Origin: Bog-473 sp963779735
GTDB lineage: Bacteria; Actinomycetota; Acidimicrobiia; Acidimicrobiales; RAAP-2
NCBI GenBank assembly: GCA_963779735.1
Contig: CAVZZJ010000009.1
Span: 62,001 to 126,000 of the forward strand
Direction of reading: 5' to 3'
Length of the DNA: 64,000 nucleotides
Of this stretch, positions 41,862-50,572 are shown piece by piece. The position numbers were made by a program, and so were the translations under genes. Under the pieces are notes generated by a model. The model did no database searches and was not told the DNA's origin. It saw only the letters and a program-made list of their open reading frames with translations. The stretch's first letter is position 1; every line of letters begins with the position of its first letter.

Positions 41862-44270
41862 TCACTCCGCCCGCAGCAGCGAGGCCGGCCGTTGCCGGGC
41901 GGCGACCAACGCGGGGCCGATGGCGAGCACATTGGCCACCGCGACGGTCCCGGCGGCCACCGCCACGATGACCCACGCGATGACCACGGGCACCGGCAGA
42001 ACGCCGAGATTGGTGGCGAAGGCCCGCCAGACGATGCGGCCGACGACGATCCCCGCCGGCACGCCGACGATGATGCCGACCAGCGCGACCGTGGTCGTCT
42101 GCCAGGACACGCAGAACGCCACCTGCCGACGCACGAAGCCCAGCGCCTTGAGCAAGCCCACCTCGCGTCGGCGCCTTGCCACGCTCACGACGAGGGCGTG
42201 TCCCAGCGTCGCCACGCCGAACACGATGAGGATCAGCCCGAAGAGGAGCGGGAAGTTCACCGCCTCCCCGAAGTTGACCAGGTTGGTCGGTGGAACCGGG
42301 TACGCCACCTCGACGGGCCAGGCCCGGGCCAGTGTGGCCAGCGCGGCATCGCCCTCCCGGTCCGGCGCGGCGCGCACCAACAGGGCGCCTTGCGAGTTGA
42401 TGACGGCCCTTACCTGGCACGCCACCTGTGACGGTCCGGCGGGGCACTGATTCCCCAACAGGCCCTCGACGGTGAAGAACGCACCCGTGCCGAGCCCATC
42501 GACGCCGAAGTCCGGCGGGAAGGTCGCCGTCCCGACGACCCGATACGACGATGTGCGCACCCGACCTCGGCCTCCCGTCACGCTCACGTGTACGAGCGAC
42601 CCGACGTGGGCCCCGACCTGGCGCATGGTGCTCGCCCCGAGCGCCACCTCATTGGCGGCACTCGGCAGGCGGCCATTGACCGCGGTGAGCAGAATTGAGC
42701 CACGAAGCGCCTGTCCGCCCAGGGCATTGACGATCTTGCCGTTGATACTGGTGTCGACGCCGATGCCCGCCGTGATGTCGCGGAGGGCGGCCTGCCGCTC
42801 GATGCTGCTCACCATCTGTTCGGCCTGCGCCGGGCTCGCCGTGTCGTCGATGCCGAACGACGCGTCGAACGCCTGCCCGTACAGGGCGGGCGTGCTGGTG
42901 AGGTGGGTCAGGCTGGCACCGAATACGGCCGTGGCGCAGAGCGCGGTGACGGCGAGGATGGAGCCCAGCAAGGCCGCGCCGGACGGAACGGCGTTACGAC
43001 CCCGGCCGCGCTCGAGGGCATGGCGAACGCCGATCAGCGCGCTGGGCGGTGCACCGGCGGCGGCCAGGAACCCGACGATCCTGGACCGGCGCACCACCGC
43101 CTCGCTCTCCCCGGGCCGCCGCACCCGAGCGGTCCGAACGGCTGGCCACACGCCCAAGGCGAGGACGACGGCGGCGGCCACCGCTCCCCCCAGGAGGAGG
43201 ACGAGTGCGTCGAAACTGAATCCGGGTGTGGGATCGGCCAGCCGGGCCTCGCCCACCAGAGTCACCGGTGAGAGCGCGAACGCCACGGCCAGGCCGAGGA
43301 TCACGCCCGCCACGCCGACGATCAACGTCTTCGCCATGGTGAGCGCCATCAGCTGGCGCCGTGAGATACCGAGAGCGATCAGAGTCGAATAGTCGTCGGC
43401 CTCGGTGGTGGCCTGCCGGGAAAGCGCCTGGGACATCACGATCATGGCGACCACCGCAGCCAGGCCGGCCAGTATCCACCACCCGACGGCCTGGGGATGG
43501 ATGGAGGAGTCGACGGAGTTGGCCTGGCCGTCCAGGTTGTCCACCGCCAGGCCGAGACCTCGCCCCTGGGCCTGCAGCCGCGGGATGTCGGCCGCCCCAT
43601 GGCGGAGCCGGACGAATTCGGCCGAGAAGACCACCGCCTTCGGATCGATCGCACGGGCGAGCGCCGATGTGGTGAACAGATCGTAGGAGGGCGAGTTGGT
43701 CGACGGGAACTCGACCTCGGCGGCCTCAATACCGACCACGTGGAGGGTGACCGTCGGTCCGCGCGGCGCCAGGTTGTTGTTGCTCAACACGGCACTTCGC
43801 TGCGAGGCGGCATAGAAGGAGAGATGGAACACCGTGCCGACGTGCACTCCGTTCTCCTGCTGCAGGGTGTACGACGCCAGCACCTCGTCGGGGTCGGACT
43901 GCTCGGGCATCCTGCCGGCCACCAGCTTGACCATGTGGGGCAGATCCTTCGGGGAGAGCTCGCCCACGTTGAAGTCGTTCGATTCGCTGGCGCCGATTTG
44001 GCTGCCACAGTCACACGTCACGTTCCCCACCAACGGGTACAGCTCCAAGGTGGCCGACGCGACCTCGGGAAACCTGGCCATGTCGGGTGGCGCCCCGTCG
44101 GAGAACACGAAGGCGTCGTAGCCGTACGCCGCCTCGTAGCGGGGGAAGGCCGTCGCCGTACGCCGCCCGGCGGCGGCCGCAGCCAGGACCAGCCCGGTCA
44201 CCACGGCGATGAGCAGGCAGAGCGACAGCCACGATCGCCACCGTTGGCGGAACGAGGACCGGAGCAACAT
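41862..44270 (-). CDS. Large FtsX/MacB-type ABC transporter permease, class B (intact)
   Basis: An 802-residue permease with two FtsX-like blocks. The N-terminus is MLLRSSFRQRWRSWLSLCLL followed by IAVVTGLVLAAAAAGRRTAT. The central block contains WWILAGLAAVVAMIVMSQAL and LIALGISRRQLMALTMAKTL. The last block contains ALVVSVARRRREVGLLKALG and ends with ANVLAIGPALVAARQRPASL. A Cys-Asp-Cys (VTCDCGSQ) occurs near residue 95. ATG 44270 is used; a GTG at 44285 is equally possible and would match the paralogue's longer leader. It starts 20 bp after the class A stop, so A and B likely form a heterodimer made from one operon. Confidence 0.88.
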   Translation of the reverse strand: MLLRSSFRQRWRSWLSLCLLIAVVTGLVLAAAAAGRRTATAFPRYEAAYGYDAFVFSDGAPPDMARFPEVASATLELYPLVGNVTCDCGSQIGASESNDFNVGELSPKDLPHMVKLVAGRMPEQSDPDEVLASYTLQQENGVHVGTVFHLSFYAASQRSAVLSNNNLAPRGPTVTLHVVGIEAAEVEFPSTNSPSYDLFTTSALARAIDPKAVVFSAEFVRLRHGAADIPRLQAQGRGLGLAVDNLDGQANSVDSSIHPQAVGWWILAGLAAVVAMIVMSQALSRQATTEADDYSTLIALGISRRQLMALTMAKTLIVGVAGVILGLAVAFALSPVTLVGEARLADPTPGFSFDALVLLLGGAVAAAVVLALGVWPAVRTARVRRPGESEAVVRRSRIVGFLAAAGAPPSALIGVRHALERGRGRNAVPSGAALLGSILAVTALCATAVFGASLTHLTSTPALYGQAFDASFGIDDTASPAQAEQMVSSIERQAALRDITAGIGVDTSINGKIVNALGGQALRGSILLTAVNGRLPSAANEVALGASTMRQVGAHVGSLVHVSVTGGRGRVRTSSYRVVGTATFPPDFGVDGLGTGAFFTVEGLLGNQCPAGPSQVACQVRAVINSQGALLVRAAPDREGDAALATLARAWPVEVAYPVPPTNLVNFGEAVNFPLLFGLILIVFGVATLGHALVVSVARRRREVGLLKALGFVRRQVAFCVSWQTTTVALVGIIVGVPAGIVVGRIVWRAFATNLGVLPVPVVIAWVIVAVAAGTVAVANVLAIGPALVAARQRPASLLRAE

Positions 44271-44290
44271 GGTGAGGACGGGCACCCCGG

Positions 44291-46828
44291 TCACTCGGCC
44301 CTCAGGACAAGCGCTGTCGGGGTCCTGGCCGCGCGGTGGCCGGGGAGGGCGGCGACGAGGTTGGCCAGCACGAGCGCCCCGACGGCGACCAGGAGCAGCG
44401 GGAGAAGCGGGACGGTCGGATCGACGACCGCGGAGAGCTGGTGAGCGAAGAGGTCCCACAGCAGTCGCCCCAGGGCGATGCCCAGTGGGATGCCGACGAC
44501 CAGGCCGGCGAGGGCGACCGTCGTCGACTGCCAGGCCACGGCCGCGGCCAACTGGCGCTGGGTGAACCCGAATGTCTTCAAGAGGGCCATCTCACGCCGC
44601 CGTCGCCGTACCGAGGCCACCAGGGTCAGACCGAGCGCGCCCACCGCCCCCACCGCCAGTCCGGCGGCCAGGTACGCCGGCGTCGTGCCCATGGTGTGGT
44701 AGTTGACGATCTCCGCCGGGCGCTGGGCGCCCAGGAGCTGGACGGTGACGCCGTAGGTATCGGGTCCCCCCTGGGCCAGCGCCTGGGGCGTTCGGAACCC
44801 TTGGAGCAGCTCCTGGGCGATCCTGGTCAGCGCCCGGTGGGCAGCCGTCGGATCCGCTCCGGGGCGCAGGCGGATGAACAGGGCATTCGGGCCGGAGGCT
44901 GGGCCGAACTGATAGAGGAACGCCGCCGGGAGGATCGATGTGGGGATCAGTGCTCCGCTGCTCATAGTCGGGTGGACGCCGAGCACGGTGCCGATCGTGG
45001 GTAGCGTCGCGGTGCCCACCACCCGCAGGCGCACCCGGGGGATCCCGTCGCCTTGCACGACCACGGTGTCGCCGACCCGCTTGTGCAGCTGGGACAGCGT
45101 GGACGAACCGAGCACGATCTGGCCTCGCCCGTCCATGGGGTGGCCCGTGAGGACCGGCGGCTCTATGGCGGCGTGCGGGGGCTCGGCCAGCCCCGGCACG
45201 AGCTCGCCGTCTATCTCCACCGTCCCGAAGTAGGCACCGGTCGTGCTCGCCACCGTGTCATCCCGAGCCAGGAGCGGTCGCACCACCGTGGTCGTGATGG
45301 GACCGTACCCATCGGTGGAGTAGAGGGCGTAGTCGAAGTTCCACCCGTACAGGGCGGGATGGGAGATGAGCGTGTCCAGGCTGGCCCCGAAGGTGAGGGT
45401 GGCCGCAACCACGGTGACGGCCAGCACCGCCCCCACGATGACCGAACGGACCGGGACCGTGGCGCGCCCGCGGCCGCTCTCCAGCGCGAACCGGAGCCCG
45501 GCGATCCCCGAGACCGGGAGCCCCGCGGCCAGCGCTCCCTGCACGACGCGTGATCTGCGCTCGGCCATCGGCGCGCGGGAGCCGATCCGGTGCGGCGCGA
45601 GCCGGTAGTCGATCAGGACCGCCGCCCCGCCGATGACGCCGACGAGGACCAGTACCCCCAAGCCGAGCACCGTCCAGTCGAGGCTGACCCCCGGAGAGGG
45701 ATTGACGCCGCGCACCGGCCCAAAAGGGGCGAGCGGCGACAGCGCGACGGCGACTGCGGCCGCCAGGAGGAACCCGGCGACGAGCGCCACCCCGATGCCG
45801 AGCAGCCCGTCGGTCGACGTGACGGCGGGTCCCGCGCCGAGCGCCCGCAGCACCGCACCCTCCTCGGCCTCGCCTCGCAGCTGGCGGGAGACGGCCTGGA
45901 TCCCGATGAGCAGCGCGGCCAGTGCGGCGATGACCCCGAAGACGCCGAGGGCGACGGCTTCGGGCCTGATCGCCCGCTGCGCCTCGGCCTCTATCGTCGA
46001 GGTGACGTAGATCTGGAGACTCTGCGATCCACTCCCCTCGGCTCCACTCCCCTCGGTGAAGGAGCTGGTGGCCAGCAGGTGGGCGTACTCGTGCTCGACG
46101 GCGGCGTCGAGGCGGGCGCCTCCGGCGATCTGGACGCCGTCGTACGTGCCGGACTGGCAGCAGGCCTCGAGCTCGTGGGCCAGGGCTGAGGTCCCGAGGA
46201 GAAAGCCCGTGTTGCCCCGATCGATGTCGTCCTGCACGACCTGGGTGTTGAACACGCCCACCCCCACCACGTCGAAGCGGATCGTGCGGTAGGGCGTGAT
46301 ACCCGTCTGGTTGTCCGACCAGATCCCAATCGTGACGTGGGAGCCGACGTGCAGCCCGAGGAGCGCGGCGGCGGTGGGGCTGGCCACGATTTCGTCGGCG
46401 CGGGCCTGATCGGCCGGCCGCCCGGCGGTGATCGTCACCCGGTCCTGGCGGGAGTACTCGCCGTCCTCGCTGGCGATCAGCTCCACCTGGGCCAAGAGCA
46501 CGGTGCCCAGTCCCCCGCTCGCCGTGAGGGTCGCGCCGTTGAAGGCGACGGCGCATCCGACCCGCTTCACGTGGGGCAGCCCTGCGATCTGGCGGATGAG
46601 CCCCGATGCGCAGGACACCGACTCCGTCGGCTGCACCAGGAGATCGGAGGGGTCGGTGTGGGCGAGGAAGGCCGGGTAGGAGGACTGGGTCCGCCGTGCG
46701 CCGGCGATGGCCCCCATGGCCAGGCCGCCCACGAGGCCGACGAGCAGCACGATGGACAGGTAGCCGGCCCACCGGCGGCGGAAGGTCGTGCGGAACCTGT
46801 ACCAGGCGACCCGCAGCGCCAGGCTCAT
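44291..46828 (-). CDS. Large FtsX/MacB-type ABC transporter permease, class A copy 1
   Basis: An 845-residue membrane protein closely related to the 841-residue copy downstream: compare RVAWYRFRTTFRRRWAGYLS at the start, ALSPLAPFGPVRGVNPSPGV in the middle and LLKTFGFTQRQLAAAVAWQS near the end. It has about ten helices in two FtsX-type blocks separated by extracytoplasmic domains. The ATG at 46828 overlaps the stop of a six-codon upstream frame (ATGA). First gene of the array order A-B-hypothetical-A-B(deleted), all on the minus strand. No ATPase gene adjoins it; upstream is the divergent fatty-acid operon. Confidence 0.9.
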   Translation of the reverse strand: MSLALRVAWYRFRTTFRRRWAGYLSIVLLVGLVGGLAMGAIAGARRTQSSYPAFLAHTDPSDLLVQPTESVSCASGLIRQIAGLPHVKRVGCAVAFNGATLTASGGLGTVLLAQVELIASEDGEYSRQDRVTITAGRPADQARADEIVASPTAAALLGLHVGSHVTIGIWSDNQTGITPYRTIRFDVVGVGVFNTQVVQDDIDRGNTGFLLGTSALAHELEACCQSGTYDGVQIAGGARLDAAVEHEYAHLLATSSFTEGSGAEGSGSQSLQIYVTSTIEAEAQRAIRPEAVALGVFGVIAALAALLIGIQAVSRQLRGEAEEGAVLRALGAGPAVTSTDGLLGIGVALVAGFLLAAAVAVALSPLAPFGPVRGVNPSPGVSLDWTVLGLGVLVLVGVIGGAAVLIDYRLAPHRIGSRAPMAERRSRVVQGALAAGLPVSGIAGLRFALESGRGRATVPVRSVIVGAVLAVTVVAATLTFGASLDTLISHPALYGWNFDYALYSTDGYGPITTTVVRPLLARDDTVASTTGAYFGTVEIDGELVPGLAEPPHAAIEPPVLTGHPMDGRGQIVLGSSTLSQLHKRVGDTVVVQGDGIPRVRLRVVGTATLPTIGTVLGVHPTMSSGALIPTSILPAAFLYQFGPASGPNALFIRLRPGADPTAAHRALTRIAQELLQGFRTPQALAQGGPDTYGVTVQLLGAQRPAEIVNYHTMGTTPAYLAAGLAVGAVGALGLTLVASVRRRRREMALLKTFGFTQRQLAAAVAWQSTTVALAGLVVGIPLGIALGRLLWDLFAHQLSAVVDPTVPLLPLLLVAVGALVLANLVAALPGHRAARTPTALVLRAE

Positions 46829-46850
46829 GGCAGCGTGGAACTCATCTCAC
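46825..46850 (-). CDS. Possible six-codon upstream ORF overlapping the class A permease start
   Basis: ATG 46850 encodes MSSTLP and stops at a TGA overlapping the permease ATG. At the equivalent place in copy 2, the homologous ATG is itself the permease start. A small insertion in copy 1 may have separated them, creating a coupled leader peptide. The start 46828 lacks a good Shine-Dalgarno sequence of its own. Confidence 0.35.
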
Positions 46851-46930
46851 GTGGGAGTCTGGCTCGCCCGGCGGTGCCCGTCGAGGTGGGTAGCCGCACG
46901 CTGGGGCGCTCGTAGTAGCACCCCTCAGCC
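46851..46930 (-). promoter_or_regulatory. Upstream element conserved between the two class A permease genes (copy 1)
   Basis: Homologous to 41290-41368, with shared blocks GTCGAGGTGG, TAGCCGCACG and TAGCACCCC on the + strand. It lies in the divergent region with the fatty-acid operon and probably holds the promoter for the permease array. Confidence 0.5.
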
Positions 46931-46957
46931 GGGCGGTGACGGTGCTGGTGCGGTGTT

Positions 46958-47045
46958 GGTCGTACCGCCGGTATGGCGCCCGTCAGGCATGCCACCGGGC
47001 CCAAACAGCGGCTGCACGTGCTCTGGTCGTACCAACGGTACGACC
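46958..47045. promoter_or_regulatory. Two inverted-repeat operators upstream of the fab operon
   Basis: The site at 47025-47045 is a perfect inverted repeat: arms GGTCGTACC and GGTACGACC with spacer AAC. A second, less perfect copy lies at 46958-46978: GGTCGTACC, spacer GCC, then GGTATGGCG. They are 67 bp apart and 86-174 bp before the fabD start, in the divergent region with the permease array. This is the position expected for a fatty-acid-responsive repressor or activator. Confidence 0.65.
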
Positions 47046-47131
47046 CTGCCCGCAAAATCCGACCAAACCCGAGCCGGGCGTGCAACACTGTGGGCTCGCC
47101 ACCCCCCCGACGAACGGAGACGTCGTACGCA

Positions 47132-48373
47132 GTGTTGGTTTTCACCTTCCCAGGACAGGGATCGCAGCGGTCCGGAATGGGCGGGCCATGGGTCGACCAC
47201 CCCTCGTGGGAGTTCGTCGGAGAAGCATCGGAGGCGGCCGGGCGCGACCTGGCCTACCTCCTCCTCGAGGCGCCGATTGACGAGCTGACCAGGACCGACA
47301 ACGCCCAGCTGGCGACCACCGTCCTGAGCCTGGTCGTCCTCGATGCGGTCGAGCGCCTCGGCCTCACTCCCGCCGCCTGCGCCGGGCACAGCCTGGGCGA
47401 GTACACCGCCCTGGTGGCCAGCGGCGGGCTGACCTTCGAGCACGGGATCCAGCTCGTCGTGGCCCGCGGCGAAGCCATGGCCCGGGCCGGTGAGGAGGCT
47501 CCCGGCACCATGGCCGCCCTCCTCGGCATCTCCGACGACGACGCCGAAGCGGCCTGTATGCGCGCCGAGGGCGACGTCTGGGTGGCCAACTACAACGCCC
47601 CGGGCCAGGTGGTCATCGCCGGAACCCACGAGGCCGTCGCCGTGGCCAGCGAGCTGGCCAAGGAGCTCGGGGCCCGGCGCGTGATGCCCATTCCCGTGTC
47701 CGGTGCCTTCCACACGCCCCTCATGCAGGGAGCACGGGGACCGCTGCGCAAGGCGCTGGCCGAGGTGAACTTCCTCACCCCCGAGGTTCGGGTCGTGGCC
47801 AACGTCGACGCCCGGGTGCACGACGACCCCGCCGACTGGCCGGGCCTGCTCTCGGCCCAGCTCTGCAGCCCGGTGCGCTGGCGCCAGACGCTCGAGACCT
47901 TCGCCGGGCTGGGCCTCACCTCCCTCATTGAGCTCGGGCCCGGCGGCGTGCTGAGCGGGCTGGCCAAACGGAGCCTCCCCGAGATCCAGTCGCTGGCCGT
48001 GGCCAAGCCGGCCGATCTCGACACGCTGATGGATCAGGTGGCCGAGGCGGGAACGTGGAAAGCCGAGCCGGCGCTCCACCAGGGGGAGCACCTCTACATG
48101 TCCGAGCGGGTGGTCGTGAGCCCGAGCAGCGGGGTCTTCGCACCGGAGGAGTCGTTGCGGGCGCCGGGCGCCGGCCTCCTGCCGGGCACCGAGGGGGGGC
48201 CCGAGGACGACGCCGTCTCGGTTCTGGCCGTGGGCGACCTGGTGGGCCAGGTGGGCGACACCGAGGTCCGCACGCCCTTCTCCGGCCAGGTCATCGGCTG
48301 GCTGGCCGCCGCCGGCGAGCGGGTCCAGGACGGCCAGCCGCTGGTCTGGATGCGCGTGCCGGACCGGTCCTGA
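47132..48373 (+). CDS. fabD: Malonyl-CoA:ACP transacylase with C-terminal biotinyl/lipoyl-like domain
   Basis: A 413-residue enzyme that loads malonyl groups onto ACP. Residues 1-310 are a complete FabD: VLVFTFPGQGSQ, nucleophile Ser87 in AGHSLGEYTA, His194 in SGAFHTPLMQ, and ELGPGGVLSGL. Residues about 322-410 are extra and resemble a barrel-sandwich (biotinyl/lipoyl) domain: VLAVGDLVGQVGDTEVRTPF then SGQVIGWLAAAGERVQDGQP. The hairpin that normally holds the modified Lys (EAMKM or similar) reads GQVGDTEV, without Lys. GTG 47132 has GGAGA 11 bp upstream. It is first in a tight operon; its TGA overlaps the fabG ATG. Confidence 0.93.
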   Translation: MLVFTFPGQGSQRSGMGGPWVDHPSWEFVGEASEAAGRDLAYLLLEAPIDELTRTDNAQLATTVLSLVVLDAVERLGLTPAACAGHSLGEYTALVASGGLTFEHGIQLVVARGEAMARAGEEAPGTMAALLGISDDDAEAACMRAEGDVWVANYNAPGQVVIAGTHEAVAVASELAKELGARRVMPIPVSGAFHTPLMQGARGPLRKALAEVNFLTPEVRVVANVDARVHDDPADWPGLLSAQLCSPVRWRQTLETFAGLGLTSLIELGPGGVLSGLAKRSLPEIQSLAVAKPADLDTLMDQVAEAGTWKAEPALHQGEHLYMSERVVVSPSSGVFAPEESLRAPGAGLLPGTEGGPEDDAVSVLAVGDLVGQVGDTEVRTPFSGQVIGWLAAAGERVQDGQPLVWMRVPDRS

Positions 48374-49098
48374 TGGCCGTCGTCCTGGTTACCGGTGGGA
48401 ACCGGGGCATCGGCGCCGCCTGCGTCCGTTGGTTCCTGGCCAACGGGGACCAGGTGGCCACCACCTACCGCTCGGACGGCCCGCCACCCCCTCCTCCGGG
48501 GTGCGATCCGGCCCGCTTCCTGGCCGTCCCCTGCGACGTGACCGACGCCGGGCTGGTCGAGTCGGCCTTCACCACCGTCGAGAGCACCTGGGGCCCCGTC
48601 GAGGTCCTGGTGGCCAACGCCGGGATCACCCGGGACGGCCTCATGCTGCGCATGAGCGAGGAGGCCTTCAGCGCGGTGATTGAGGCCAACCTGACCGGGT
48701 CGTTCCGGGTGGCCAAACGGGCCGTGGCCAAGATGCTCCGCCTCCACACCGGCCGCATCATCTTCCTCTCCTCGGTCGGCGCGTTCATCGGCCTGCCCGG
48801 CCAGGCCAACTACGCCGCCTCGAAGGCCGGGCTGGTCGGGATGGCCCGCGCCATCGCCCGCGAGGTGGGCAGCCGGCAGATCACGGTCAACGTGGTGGCA
48901 CCCGGCCTGATCGACACCGACATGACCGCCGCCCTGGGCGCAGACCGGCTCGCCACCATGACCGAGCAGGTCCCCCTGGGGCGGACCGGCTCCGCCGACG
49001 ACGTGGCGGCCATGGTGGGCTTCTTGGCCTCCGACGGGGCGGCCTACGTCACGGGCGCCGTGCTGCCCGTCGATGGCGGCCTGGGCATGGGCTTGTAA
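48373..49098 (+). CDS. fabG: 3-oxoacyl-ACP reductase (SDR family)
   Basis: A 241-residue NADPH-dependent short-chain dehydrogenase for the first reduction of fatty-acid elongation. The cofactor motif is VLVTGGNRGIGAACVRWFLA; NAG is in VLVANAGITRDGLMLRMSEE. The catalytic Ser is in GRIIFLSSVGAF and Tyr-Lys in QANYAASKAGLVGMARAIAR. The C-terminal YVTGAVLPVDGGLGMGL is typical of FabG. The ATG at 48373 overlaps the fabD stop (TGATG). A seven-Pro run (residues 37-43 region) is an unusual surface insertion. It is followed 36 bp later by acpP. Confidence 0.93.
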   Translation: MAVVLVTGGNRGIGAACVRWFLANGDQVATTYRSDGPPPPPPGCDPARFLAVPCDVTDAGLVESAFTTVESTWGPVEVLVANAGITRDGLMLRMSEEAFSAVIEANLTGSFRVAKRAVAKMLRLHTGRIIFLSSVGAFIGLPGQANYAASKAGLVGMARAIAREVGSRQITVNVVAPGLIDTDMTAALGADRLATMTEQVPLGRTGSADDVAAMVGFLASDGAAYVTGAVLPVDGGLGMGL

Positions 49099-49133
49099 CC
49101 TGCACGTACATCACACAACACAAGGAGCAGATC

Positions 49134-49373
49134 GTGGACAGCGACGCAGCGTTCGAGAGGTTTCGCGAGTGCGCCGTAGAGGTGCTGCAAGTGCCGGCGG
49201 ACAAGATCACCAAGGAGGCCAAGTTCGCCGACGACCTCGACGCGGACAGTCTTGACCTGGTCGAACTGGTCATGGCGCTCGAGGAGTCCTTCGACATCAC
49301 CGTCGAGGAAACCGAATTGGAGGACGTCACGACGATCGGACAGGCCTTCGATTTGATCTCCTCCAAGCTCTGA
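49134..49373 (+). CDS. acpP: Acyl carrier protein
   Basis: A 79-residue acidic four-helix protein. The phosphopantetheine Ser is residue 39 in DLDADSLDLVELVMALEESF. The remaining helices (ITVEETELEDVTTIGQAFDL) match ACPs of type II fatty-acid synthesis. GTG 49134 follows AAGGAGCAGATC, a strong ribosome binding site, as expected for a highly expressed protein. The stop TGA overlaps the fabF ATG. It carries the growing acyl chain between the enzymes coded around it. Confidence 0.96.
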   Translation: MDSDAAFERFRECAVEVLQVPADKITKEAKFADDLDADSLDLVELVMALEESFDITVEETELEDVTTIGQAFDLISSKL

Positions 49374-50569
49374 TGCAGCTCGGGACGGGTCCCGAGGGCC
49401 CGATCCGGGGCCGGCGGGTCGCCATCACCGGGATGGGGGCGATCACCTGTTGCGGCATCGGCGTGGACGCCCTGTGGGACGGCCTGCTGCACCCCAAGGT
49501 GGTCGGCGGCCCGGTGCCCGACTTCGAACCGGAACGGTGGTTCGGCCCCAAGGAGGTGCGCCAGGTAGACCGGTTCGCCCAGTTCAGCATCGCCGCGGCC
49601 GACCTGGCGGTGCACGACGCCGGCGTCATCGACGCCAGCCCCGCCCGGTCGGGGGTGATCTTCGCCACCGGGGTAGGCGGGTTCGACACCCTGGCCGAGC
49701 AGGTCGGCGTGTACAACGAGCGGGGCGCCCGCCGTGTGTCGCCCCGCCTGGTCCCCATGATGATGGCCAACGCCGGGGCGGCGGGCATCTCCATGCGCCT
49801 CGGATGGCAGGGCCCCTCGGAGGTCATCGTGACGGCGTGCGCCGCCGGGACCCATGCCATCGCCGCGGCGGGTCGCCTGATCGCCTCCGGCCGGTGCGAC
49901 GTGGCCGTGGGCGGGGGCGCCGAGGCCAGCCTGCACCCGGTGGCGGTGGCGGCGTTCACCAACATGACCGCCCTGTCCGGCTCGGGCCAGTCGCGCCCCT
50001 TCGACTCCCGCCGGGACGGCTTCGTGATGACCGAGGGATCCGCCGCCCTCGTGCTCGAGGAGTGGGACCGCGCCGTGGCCCGCGGCGCCACCATTTACGC
50101 GGAGCTGGCCGGGGCGGCCAGCACGGCCGACGCCTACCACATCACCGCCCCCCATCCCGACGGCGCCGGCGCCGTGGCCTGCATGGAGCTGGCCCTCTCG
50201 GATGCCGGCATCCCGACCTCCGCCGTCGGGCACATCAACGCCCACGGGACGTCGACGCCGCTCAACGACCTGGCCGAGTCCCGGGCCATCAACAAGGTGT
50301 TCGGTGAGCCCGGCCCGCTGGTCACCTCGACCAAGGGCGTGACCGGACACGGGCTGGGCGCCGCCGGCGCCATCGAGGCCGTCGCATCGGCCCTCACCAT
50401 CCACCACCGACTCATCCCCCCGACGGCCGGCTTCGAGGAGCCCGATCCCGACATCAACCTCCGGGTGGTCCATGGCGAGCCGCTCCCCTGGGAGCCCTCG
50501 GCCGTCCTGTCCAACTCCTTCGGCTTCGGCGGCCACAACGGCTGCCTGATCCTGCTCCCGCCGGGCTGA
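49373..50569 (+). CDS. fabF: 3-oxoacyl-ACP synthase II
   Basis: A 398-residue condensing enzyme. The nucleophile Cys156 is in VIVTACAAGTHAIAAAGRLI; the two catalytic His are in GHINAHGTSTPLNDLAES (about 291) and TKGVTGHGLGAAGAIEAVAS (about 327). The N-terminal RRVAITGMGAITCCGIGVDA and C-terminal VLSNSFGFGGHNGCLILL are family-typical. It is slightly short for FabF (about 410), but complete. It is the last gene of fabD-fabG-acpP-fabF; no fabH is present in the operon. It is convergent with the PRC-barrel gene with a 3-bp gap. Confidence 0.95.
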   Translation: MQLGTGPEGPIRGRRVAITGMGAITCCGIGVDALWDGLLHPKVVGGPVPDFEPERWFGPKEVRQVDRFAQFSIAAADLAVHDAGVIDASPARSGVIFATGVGGFDTLAEQVGVYNERGARRVSPRLVPMMMANAGAAGISMRLGWQGPSEVIVTACAAGTHAIAAAGRLIASGRCDVAVGGGAEASLHPVAVAAFTNMTALSGSGQSRPFDSRRDGFVMTEGSAALVLEEWDRAVARGATIYAELAGAASTADAYHITAPHPDGAGAVACMELALSDAGIPTSAVGHINAHGTSTPLNDLAESRAINKVFGEPGPLVTSTKGVTGHGLGAAGAIEAVASALTIHHRLIPPTAGFEEPDPDINLRVVHGEPLPWEPSAVLSNSFGFGGHNGCLILLPPG

Positions 50570-50572
50570 GGG

